NCBI GenBank assembly: GCA_937892345.1
Contig: CALAGF010000348.1
Location: 1 to 19,885 of the forward strand
DNA from: an uncultured Rhodocyclaceae bacterium
GTDB lineage: Bacteria; Pseudomonadota; Gammaproteobacteria; Burkholderiales; Rhodocyclaceae
Length of the DNA: 19,885 nucleotides
Reading direction: 5' to 3'
Made by a program: the position numbers and the translations under genes. Below, in pieces: positions 1 to 6,741 of this stretch. How positions within the stretch are numbered: the first letter of the stretch is position 1; each line of letters begins with the position of its first letter. The notes beneath the pieces were generated by a model, which worked only from the letters and a program-made list of their open reading frames with translations, was not told the origin of the DNA and ran no database searches.

Positions 1-699
1 CTTGCAGCCGAGGTTTTCCATCAGGCAGCCGAGATCGCCCTGTTTTTCGGCACTGGCCTTGAACTCGTAAAACTCGTTTTTCGGGCAACCGTGATGCACC
101 AGTTGTTCGGCGTATAGCAGCGGCCGGCCGACTTCGTCCAGCGCGTCTACGGTCAACCCGTCGAACGCCAGCTTTTCCAGCGTATCGACAATCCAGCCCG
201 GATGTGTCGGACAGCCAGCGAGATTGACTACCGGCAGCCCTCCGGAAGAGCGGAAGCCCGGCCCGAGCAGGCCTCCCGGGGTATCCACGTCATATTGCAA
301 GCCGCAAGCTTCCAGTGGATTCCCCGGCGTACTGGCGGAAAAACCGCCATAAGCCGTGCACGAACCGATGGCGAATACCCATTTGGCACGGGCAGCCAGC
401 CGCTGCACCCAGTCGGTCAGCGGCTGAGCACTGCCGGCCATCAGGTGAAAGCGGCCAGTCCCGTTCGGTCCGCGCAACATGGCCCCCTCAACACACAGCA
501 CATCAAAATCGCGCGTCCCGTTGGCGCAGGCATCCAGTACCGCCAGGGCTTCCTCGCCACTTTCTGCCGACAAGGCGGGATGCCAAACGAACTCAATGCC
601 GGCATCGCGCAATTCATCAAACAAGGGGCGGGGTTCGTGACAGAGCAGGGATTGGGTGCACCCGCCGCAGCCACCGCTTTGCAGCCAGAGCAACTTCAT
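1..699 (-). CDS. hoxB: Regulatory [NiFe]-hydrogenase small subunit HoxB/HupU, C-terminus cut by window edge
   Basis: I translated 233 codons by hand from ATG at 699. The protein opens MKLLWLQSGGCGGC, the CxxC motif at C11/C14 that ligates the proximal Fe-S cluster of [NiFe]-hydrogenase small subunits. It later shows GSCTAYGG, NLAGCPTHPGW and HHGCPKNEFYEF, which carry further cluster cysteines in this family. There is no twin-arginine signal peptide, unlike respiratory small subunits. This points to the cytoplasmic H2-sensing type (HoxB/HupU), which pairs with HoxC and signals to the kinase HoxJ. Its ATG overlaps the hoxA stop (ATGA, 699-696), so the two are probably translationally coupled. 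The frame runs open to base 1; the rest, and presumably hoxC and hoxJ, lie outside. A soluble catalytic small subunit is the main alternative, but the hoxA neighbour favours the sensor. Confidence 0.9.
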   Translation of the reverse strand, partial: MKLLWLQSGGCGGCTQSLLCHEPRPLFDELRDAGIEFVWHPALSAESGEEALAVLDACANGTRDFDVLCVEGAMLRGPNGTGRFHLMAGSAQPLTDWVQRLAARAKWVFAIGSCTAYGGFSASTPGNPLEACGLQYDVDTPGGLLGPGFRSSGGLPVVNLAGCPTHPGWIVDTLEKLAFDGLTVDALDEVGRPLLYAEQLVHHGCPKNEFYEFKASAEKQGDLGCLMENLGCK

Positions 700-2162
700 T
701 CGTCGGCAATCCCGTGGCGATTGAGCTTGGCGCGCAGGCCCACGCGCGACAGGCCGAGCTCCCGCGCCGCCCGCGACTTGTTGCCCTTGTGGCGGCTCAT
801 CGCGGCCTGTAGCACCTGCAGTTCCAGTTGCTCCATGCGCTCCTTGAGATTGCCGGACAGCCGGTCGGCCCAATTTTCCTCGCCCGCGAGGTCGACCGGT
901 GCATGGTGCAACACCCGTGGCGACAGCAAATCGGCACTGAGCAGCGGGCCGTCGGCGAGCGCCACCATGCGCAAAATTTCATTCTGCAATTCACGCACAT
1001 TGCCCGGCCAGTGATAGGCCGCAAGTCCGCTCAAGGTTTCAGGCGCGAACCCGCTCACCGTCTTGCCCAGCGCGCGCATGCTTCGCTCCAGCAAGGCACG
1101 GGCAAGCAGGGGCAGATCGCCGATCCGTTCGCGCAGGGGCGACACATGCAGGGCGATGGTCGCCAGCCGGTAATACAAGTCCTCACGGAAACGCCCGTTG
1201 CGTACATCGGCTTCCAGATCACGGTTGGTCGCCGCAATCACCCGCACATCGACAGTGACCGAACGATTGCTGCCCAAGGGCCGAAACTCGCCTTCCTGCA
1301 AGACACGCAGCAGCTTGACCTGAAAGGCCGGGCTGGTTTCGCCGATTTCATCGAGGAAGAGCGTGCCGCCATCGGCCTGCTGAAAAAGTCCGACCCGATC
1401 TTCCACCGCACCGGTAAATGCCCCACGCTTGTAACCAAAAAGTTCCGATTCGAGCAGGGTATCGGGCAGTGCGCCGCAGTTTTCAGTGACGAAGGCTTTG
1501 TCGGCCCGGCGGCTTTCGTAATGGATGGCGCGGGCGACCATTTCCTTGCCGGTGCCGGATTCTCCGGTCACCATCACCGACAGGTCGTAAGGGGCAATCC
1601 GCGCCACCAGCGCACAGACCGCTTCAACCGGGCTGCCCGGTGCGCGGATGAAGGCGCCCAGCCCGAACTGGCGCCGGGCTTTGTCCTGCTTTTTCTCCAC
1701 CTGCTTCTTGAGCACGGGCTCGGCGGTACGCAAATCCAGCGTCAGTCGCTGGTTTTCCTGCTGCAGGCGCCAGACTTCGGCAGCACGTTGCAAGGTCAGC
1801 AAGAGTTGTTCCGGCTGCCAGGGTTTGAGCAAGTATTGCCAGATGCCGGCTTCATTGACGCCGGAAATGATGTCTTCGGCGTCGGTATAGCCGGAGAGGA
1901 TGATGCGCACGATGTCCGGCCAGCGGGTGCGGACGGCACTCAGAAACTGGACGCCCGTGGTGCCGGGCATGCGCTGGTCGCACAGCACAATGCGGATGCC
2001 TGCGGTCGACTGCTCGCGTTCGAGAATTTCCATGCCCTCGGCCGCATTGGCCGCACAGAACACCTCAAAGTCTTCCTCCAGCGTGCGCCGCAACGCCTCC
2101 TGCGAACGCTGTTCGTCATCGACCACTAAAATGGCAGGAAGGCGGCGCAGGGAGAGACTCAT
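696..2162 (-). CDS. hoxA: HoxA, NtrC-type sigma54-dependent activator of hydrogenase genes
   Basis: This is a 488-residue response regulator. An N-terminal receiver has the acidic pair D15-D16, phospho-acceptor D62 (CDQRMPG) and K113. A central AAA+ domain has Walker A GESGTGKE at 200-207, the sigma54-contacting GAFTGA loop at 247-252 and Walker B GGTLFLDE at 265-272. A Fis-type helix-turn-helix (NKSRAARELGLSR) lies near the C-terminus. I start it at ATG 2162, which overlaps the hoxX stop as ATGA. A GTG 18 codons upstream only adds residues inside hoxX. The length matches HoxA of Cupriavidus necator. In that system HoxA switches on hydrogenase operons at sigma54 promoters under control of the H2 sensor HoxBC and kinase HoxJ. 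I saw no convincing sigma54 site in this window, so its targets are probably elsewhere. Confidence 0.93.
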   Translation of the reverse strand: MSLSLRRLPAILVVDDEQRSQEALRRTLEEDFEVFCAANAAEGMEILEREQSTAGIRIVLCDQRMPGTTGVQFLSAVRTRWPDIVRIILSGYTDAEDIISGVNEAGIWQYLLKPWQPEQLLLTLQRAAEVWRLQQENQRLTLDLRTAEPVLKKQVEKKQDKARRQFGLGAFIRAPGSPVEAVCALVARIAPYDLSVMVTGESGTGKEMVARAIHYESRRADKAFVTENCGALPDTLLESELFGYKRGAFTGAVEDRVGLFQQADGGTLFLDEIGETSPAFQVKLLRVLQEGEFRPLGSNRSVTVDVRVIAATNRDLEADVRNGRFREDLYYRLATIALHVSPLRERIGDLPLLARALLERSMRALGKTVSGFAPETLSGLAAYHWPGNVRELQNEILRMVALADGPLLSADLLSPRVLHHAPVDLAGEENWADRLSGNLKERMEQLELQVLQAAMSRHKGNKSRAARELGLSRVGLRAKLNRHGIADE

Positions 2163-3835
2163 TCCGGTTGTTTCCAGTCGAGATCGCGGTGCCGGGCCAG
2201 ATGGCGCGGCGTCCACGAATGCGGGGTTTTGGCGACAAAATGATAGCGCGCGACATGATAAGACGGATCGAAACCATAGAAATTGCGCCGCATCGCCGCC
2301 AGTTCTTCAGCGCGATATGCGGCCAGCGGCTTGATCGCCTCATCGGCGGCACGTTGCGCAACTTTGGCTGCAATTTGCTGCGAAAAATCCGCGGATGCGG
2401 CCATTTCCGCTGCTCGCCGCGCCACATCCACCGTGAACCCGGGCGCGGGCAGACAGGCGTCGTAAAAGCCCTTGTTCACGGCTTCACCGGCGCTCATTGG
2501 CAAACGGCGACGCATGATGGCCGCCGCGCCCTCATCGCCAACACGCGGCGGTAAAAGGTAAGTCCAGAATTCCGAGCCGAACAGATTGCCCATGTTTTTG
2601 TAGTGCGGATTCAGCATCACCCCGTCTCGTACCCAGACCTGATCACAGGCGCGGGCCAAGAAGCAGCCGCCGGCGCCGGTGTTGCCGCCCACGGCGGCTA
2701 CGGTCAACTGGGTCTCGCAACGCAAAATGGCTTCGGCCAGATCGTCGATGGCGTTGATGTTCTCCCAGGACGCATCGGCCGGACTTTCCGCCGCTTCGAT
2801 CAGGTTGAGATGGATGCCGTTCGACCAGAAATCCTCGCCCCCGCGCAGCACGATCACCCGCGTCGGCCGCGTACTCGCCCAACGGAAGGCCTGGGTCAGG
2901 CGACGGCAATGCGCGCTGCCCATCGCGCCGTTATAAAACTCGAAACTTAAAAAGCCGACGCCACCCGCCTCTTCGTAGGCAATGTCCTGCCAAGTGGCGG
3001 CAGGCGACTTCCACCACGTATCAAGCCGGCTTTCCGGCAGCGCGACACTCTCCGGAAAAGCTAGCGTCGCCGGCAATTTGATGCTGCCCGGGCGTTTGAC
3101 ATGACCCATCCACAGCGCACCATCAACCGTTGCCCGGCACAGCGCCGTTTCCCTTCGGGCAATCAGTTCTCCCGGCACCCCGCGCAGCGTGGCTTCCGGC
3201 CAGGCATCGAAGAGATGGCAGGGCTGACCAAACAGACTATCGGCCACACCGGGGAAGCCATCGGCTGCATTCAGGCGAGCCAGGATTTCCGCGGTCGACA
3301 GGCTCTGCCAGTCGATTTTTCGCAGCGCTTGCGACATCAGGGGATGCGCCTTGCCCGGCACACGCTGCGGCAGGAAATTTCCCGACTGCACGCGGTCGAC
3401 CGCAGCAAGTACCGCCTGCACCGCGGCATTGGTGACTTCATGACGATAAAGCGATGCCTTGTGCGCGGCACGCATCGTGAAGGGTGCCGAGGCCCACACC
3501 GGACCGGCATCCATTTCAGCCTCGGCCTGCAATACGGTCACACCCCAGACGCTTTCGCCGTTCATGATCGCCCAATCCAGCGCCGACGGCCCGCGATCCC
3601 CCGGCGGACCGGGATGCACGATCAGGCAGCAATGCCGCGACCAGATACTTTCCGGCACAGGGCGCTTGAGAAAAGGCGCCACAATCAGATCGGGCCGGAA
3701 CAGCGCCACGGCTTCTTCACTGACGCAATCGGCAATGTCGAGCTCGATGGACACCTGGTGACCGCGCGCGGAGAGTGCGCAATAAATACGCTGTGAGAGG
3801 CTGTTGAAGGCGTGAGTCAGGAGCAGGATGCGCAT
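2159..3835 (-). CDS. hoxX: HoxX/HypX, CO-ligand-forming hydrogenase maturation protein
   Basis: This is a 558-residue two-domain protein. The N-terminal half (about 1-270) resembles formyl-tetrahydrofolate transferases, with HPGPPGDRGPSALDWAI at 74-90 and a conserved acidic MDAGPVW stretch near 109. The C-terminal half (about 285-530) is crotonase-like, with VIVLRGGEDFWSNGIHLN and GNTGAGGCFLARACDQVWV. The family is known to produce the CO ligand of the [NiFe] active site from a formyl donor under aerobic conditions, in two steps by the two domains. Start ATG 3835 gives the usual family length, but no clear ribosome site precedes it. Its stop overlaps hoxA. It is separated from hypE by 372 bases, so it may have its own promoter with hoxA and hoxB. 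Confidence 0.92.
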   Translation of the reverse strand: MRILLLTHAFNSLSQRIYCALSARGHQVSIELDIADCVSEEAVALFRPDLIVAPFLKRPVPESIWSRHCCLIVHPGPPGDRGPSALDWAIMNGESVWGVTVLQAEAEMDAGPVWASAPFTMRAAHKASLYRHEVTNAAVQAVLAAVDRVQSGNFLPQRVPGKAHPLMSQALRKIDWQSLSTAEILARLNAADGFPGVADSLFGQPCHLFDAWPEATLRGVPGELIARRETALCRATVDGALWMGHVKRPGSIKLPATLAFPESVALPESRLDTWWKSPAATWQDIAYEEAGGVGFLSFEFYNGAMGSAHCRRLTQAFRWASTRPTRVIVLRGGEDFWSNGIHLNLIEAAESPADASWENINAIDDLAEAILRCETQLTVAAVGGNTGAGGCFLARACDQVWVRDGVMLNPHYKNMGNLFGSEFWTYLLPPRVGDEGAAAIMRRRLPMSAGEAVNKGFYDACLPAPGFTVDVARRAAEMAASADFSQQIAAKVAQRAADEAIKPLAAYRAEELAAMRRNFYGFDPSYHVARYHFVAKTPHSWTPRHLARHRDLDWKQPE

Positions 3836-3999
3836 GTTGTTCGGGTTTTACAAAACATTCTCGAGTCATGAGACAAAGCCACACGCGGCGCTGCAGCAGG
3901 CACTTTTCCACGCAGCATGAATCTATGACTTTCGTGATATTTCAGCGAATGCTTCTGCTGGCTAGGATGGAGAAAAAAAGCCATCAGGGGGTTCGCATC

Positions 4000-4200
4000 A
4001 TGCTTCAAGCACAGCGCAGGCTGGCGCAATCTGAAATACCCGCCGCCATCCGTCCGGAGTTTTTCGCCGCCGTCCGATTTCCTGACGGGCACAGCGAACG
4101 CTTCATCATCCGCAACGCGCTCAACCTTGCCGATGCCCGCGAACTGGTCAAACTGGAAGTCGGCGATATCCGCAGCCTGCTGATCGCGCAGCGTCACTGA
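4000..4200 (+). CDS. Small hypothetical protein (66 aa) between hypE and hoxX
   Basis: I do not recognise this protein. ATG 4000 follows a purine-rich AGGGGG about nine bases upstream, and the frame ends at 4200, only seven bases from the convergent hypE stop. Third codon positions are mostly G or C and codon choice (CTG, CGC, GCC, ATC) matches the neighbours, which suggests genuine coding. The sequence begins MLQAQRRLAQSEIPAAI and has a central FFAAVRFPDGHSERFII stretch that could form beta strands, then LADARELVKLEVGDIRSLL. There is no signal peptide, membrane segment or cysteine. A longer frame open from 3868 has poorer codon use before 4000. The gene is on the strand opposite the hyp/hox cluster, so it is not in that operon. 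It could be an inserted orphan or a non-coding open frame. Confidence 0.55.
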   Translation: MLQAQRRLAQSEIPAAIRPEFFAAVRFPDGHSERFIIRNALNLADARELVKLEVGDIRSLLIAQRH

Positions 4201-4207
4201 AGCCATT

Positions 4208-5266
4208 TCAGCAAATCCGCGGCAATTGCTCGCCGGACAGCCAGTCCACGATGCGCTTGCCGCCAAAGGCAGTGGTCATCTGCACGAAGTGATGCGGGTC
4301 TTCATGCACCCGACCGATGATGGCGGCCGACGCTCCCAGCGGATGGGCGCGCATTGCGGCCAACAGCGTTTCGGCATCATTTTCCGCGCAAATCGCCACC
4401 AGTTTGCCTTCGTTGGCGACATAGAGCGGATCCAACCCGAGTAACTCACAGGCCGCATTAACCGCCGGTTTGACCGGCAAGGCCTTTTCCTGAAGCATCA
4501 TGCCCACGCCGGATTGCCGGGCGATTTCGTTCAGCGTCGTCGCCAAGCCGCCACGGGTGGGATCGCGCAGTACGTGGATATCGGCGCCGCTGGCCCGCAT
4601 CGCCGCAATCAGGCCATGCAGCGCCGCCGTATCGGACACGATGGGCGATTCAAACCCGAGACTTTCCCGCTCGGCCATGATCGCCATGCCGTGATCGCCC
4701 AGCGTGCCGGACACCAAAATCACGTCACCCGGCTGCGCATTGCGCCCGGACCACGGTGCACCTTCGGCCACCACCCCCACCCCGGTGGTAGTGATGAACA
4801 CCCCGTCGCCCTTGCCGCGCTCGACCACCTTGGTATCGCCGGTCACCACCGGCACGCTGGCATCTCTGGCCGCAGCGGCCATGCTCTGCACAATGCGCGC
4901 GAGATCGGCGAGGGGAAAGCCCTCTTCCAGAATGAAGGCCGCCGACAGATACAAGGGCGTCGCCCCCATCACCGCCACGTCGTTGATCGTGCCATGCACC
5001 GAGAGGCCACCGATATCGCCGCCGGGAAAAAACAGCGGCGAGACCACATGCGCGTCGGTCGCCATCACCAATCGGCCCGCGCCCACCGCAGGCAGCAGTG
5101 CGCCATCGTCGCCCTGCGCCAGGTAATCGTTGCCCAGATGGCGGGCAAACAGTTCCGAAATCAGCTGCGCCATCGCGCGACCGCCGGCGCCGTGCGCCAT
5201 ATCGACGCAGCCGTGTTTCAGATCCAGCGGACGGACATAGCCGCTGCGTACCTTGCCTTCGCTCAC
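4208..5266 (-). CDS. hypE: HypE, carbamoyl dehydratase for cyanide ligand synthesis
   Basis: A 352-residue AIR-synthase (PurM)-like protein. HypE receives a carbamoyl group from HypF on its C-terminal cysteine, dehydrates it with ATP to a thiocyanate, and passes cyanide to iron on HypC-HypD. The required terminal PRIC is present, with Cys352 as the last residue. Other family signatures include DMAHGAGGRAM, GDDGALL, FFPGGDIG, VHGTINDVAVMG, GDTKVVERGKGDG and DPTRGGLATTLNEIA. The start is GTG 5266, with GGAG six bases upstream. This GTG overlaps the stop of the 39-codon ORF (GTGA). The stop at 4208-4210 faces the end of the plus-strand small ORF. Confidence 0.95.
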   Translation of the reverse strand: MSEGKVRSGYVRPLDLKHGCVDMAHGAGGRAMAQLISELFARHLGNDYLAQGDDGALLPAVGAGRLVMATDAHVVSPLFFPGGDIGGLSVHGTINDVAVMGATPLYLSAAFILEEGFPLADLARIVQSMAAAARDASVPVVTGDTKVVERGKGDGVFITTTGVGVVAEGAPWSGRNAQPGDVILVSGTLGDHGMAIMAERESLGFESPIVSDTAALHGLIAAMRASGADIHVLRDPTRGGLATTLNEIARQSGVGMMLQEKALPVKPAVNAACELLGLDPLYVANEGKLVAICAENDAETLLAAMRAHPLGASAAIIGRVHEDPHHFVQMTTAFGGKRIVDWLSGEQLPRIC

Positions 5267-5382
5267 AATCGCTCCAAATCGTCCGGTGTTTTATAGGTCA
5301 GCCGCAGGCGGTGCTTCCCCCGGCAAGCAGGCAGCGTCAACGGTTGCGGCGCTGCGGTATCAAGTGCGGTCCGTTCAAACAT
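5263..5382 (-). CDS. Possible microprotein (39 aa) bridging hypD and hypE
   Basis: This frame exactly fills the otherwise unexplained 108-base hypD-hypE gap. Its ATG (5382-5380) lies inside the last hypD codons, giving an eight-base overlap. Its TGA (5265-5263) overlaps the hypE GTG as GTGA, the same arrangement as the hypB-hypF junction. The product starts MFERTALDTAAPQPLTLP and ends YKTPDDLERL, with one cysteine, a basic middle and no membrane segment. An AAGGA directly abuts the ATG, too close for normal initiation, so translation would rely on termination-reinitiation from hypD. It may be a real microprotein or merely a relay that keeps ribosomes moving into hypE. An open frame this short can also arise by chance, so confidence is moderate. 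I recognise no family. Confidence 0.45.
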   Translation of the reverse strand: MFERTALDTAAPQPLTLPACRGKHRLRLTYKTPDDLERL

Positions 5383-6499
5383 CCTTGTAACGTCCATAGG
5401 TGTAGTGCGCAGCACAGGCGCCTTCGGAACTCACCATGCAGGAGCCCACCGGATTTTCCGGGGTGCATACTGTGCCGAAAATCTTGCAGTCCTGCGGTCG
5501 CTTGATGCCGCGCAGAATGGCGCCGCATTCGCAGGCCTTGTGATCCGGCACGCTGACATAGTCGAGGGGAAAGCGTTTTTCGGCGTCAAATTCGGCGAAC
5601 TGGCTGCGAATGCGCAAGGCCGAATAGGGCAAGACGTTCAAGCCGCGCCACTCGAATGCTTTACGCAACTCGAAAATTTCGGCCACCAGCGCCTGCGCTT
5701 TGAGATTGCCCTCACGGTCAACCGCGCGCGAGAACTCGTTTTCCACTTCAGCGCGACCTTCGTTCACCTGCCGGATCAGCATGCGGATGGCCTGCATCAC
5801 ATCCAGCGGCTCAAAGCCGGCAATCACCACCGGCTTACGATATTCCTCGGCAAAGAATTCGTAGGGTCGACTGCCAATAATGGTAGAAACGTGGGCTGGG
5901 CCGATGAAGCCATCCAGCGGCACCGTTCCCCACTGGCGCACTTCCGGCGATTCGAGAATGCTCGAAATCGCTGAAGGCGTCAGCACATGGCAGCACAGCA
6001 CGGAAAAATTCTTCAGCCCAAGGGCGGCGGCCTGACGGATGGCGACTGCGGTCGGTGGCGTCGTGGTTTCGAAACCGATGGCGAAGAAAACCACCTGTTT
6101 GTCCGGATGCTTTTGCGCCAGCGTCACCGCGTCGGCGCTGGAATACACCATGCGGATGTCGGCGCCACGCGCCTTGGCCTTGAGCAGCGACAGACCATCG
6201 GAGGCCGGCACTCGCAGACAGTCGCCATAGGTGCACAAGGTCACACCGTGTTCAAGCGCCAGACGAATCGCCTGATCGACCCGGCCGATGGGCAGCACGC
6301 AGACCGGGCAACCCGGCCCGTGAATCATGCGGACGTTGGCCGGCAGGAGGTCGGACACGCCGTAGCGCGAGATGGCGTGCGTATGGCCGCCGCAGAATTC
6401 CATGAAATGGTAGCGTCGACCGGGATCGGCCTCGCTGCGCAGGGCTGCTGCAATTTTCTGCGCAAGCTCGCCATCGCGAAATTCGTCGATGTATTTCAT
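5375..6499 (-). CDS. hypD: HypD, Fe-S scaffold for Fe(CN)2CO assembly
   Basis: A 374-residue protein. HypD with HypC is the scaffold on which iron receives two cyanides and one CO, using a [4Fe-4S] cluster and redox-active cysteines. Visible motifs are FMEFCGGHTHAISRYG (C36), HGPGCPVCVLP (C64, C67) and the C-terminal cluster-binding stretch with cysteines in CECGAIL, QDCKIFGTVC and GSCMVSSEGAC. The central FFAIGFETTTP motif is also typical. I start it at ATG 6499, one base overlapping the hypC stop (TGATG); a TTG one codon earlier is possible but less likely. It ends at TGA 5377-5375. Confidence 0.96.
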   Translation of the reverse strand: MKYIDEFRDGELAQKIAAALRSEADPGRRYHFMEFCGGHTHAISRYGVSDLLPANVRMIHGPGCPVCVLPIGRVDQAIRLALEHGVTLCTYGDCLRVPASDGLSLLKAKARGADIRMVYSSADAVTLAQKHPDKQVVFFAIGFETTTPPTAVAIRQAAALGLKNFSVLCCHVLTPSAISSILESPEVRQWGTVPLDGFIGPAHVSTIIGSRPYEFFAEEYRKPVVIAGFEPLDVMQAIRMLIRQVNEGRAEVENEFSRAVDREGNLKAQALVAEIFELRKAFEWRGLNVLPYSALRIRSQFAEFDAEKRFPLDYVSVPDHKACECGAILRGIKRPQDCKIFGTVCTPENPVGSCMVSSEGACAAHYTYGRYKDV

Positions 6500-6741
6500 C
6501 AATGCAAGGCGGCGTCGTCCGCCGGTAATTCACCGAGTTCGGCGAACAATTGCAGGGTTTTTGCCGCTTCTTCAGGATCGAGTTTGTTCAGCGCATAGCC
6601 CACATGCACGATCACGTAGTCGCCCACCGTCACGCCGTCGACCAGTGACAGCGAAATTTCCTTGCGCACGCCGGCCAGATCGACCAGCGCATTGTCGTTA
6701 TCGCGCAGTTCAACAACCTGCGCTGGAATCGCCAGACACAT
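6499..6741 (-). CDS. hypC: HypC, hydrogenase maturation chaperone
   Basis: An 80-residue member of the HypC/HupF family. The N-terminus MCLAIPAQV has the essential Cys2, exposed after methionine removal, which holds the iron centre with HypD and docks on the hydrogenase large subunit precursor. The chain continues with VGDYVIVHVGYALNKLDPEEA, typical of the family's small beta barrel and tail. A strong AAGGAG eight bases upstream fixes the start at 6741. The first 32 bases overlap the end of hypF in another frame. A longer open frame to 6849 lies entirely within hypF and is not used here. Confidence 0.95.
   Translation of the reverse strand: MCLAIPAQVVELRDNDNALVDLAGVRKEISLSLVDGVTVGDYVIVHVGYALNKLDPEEAAKTLQLFAELGELPADDAALH

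Noticed and set aside
828..2129. Plus-strand open frame of 433 codons
   Set aside because: It lies wholly antisense to hoxA, whose motifs are unmistakable; high GC codon structure produces such mirror frames.
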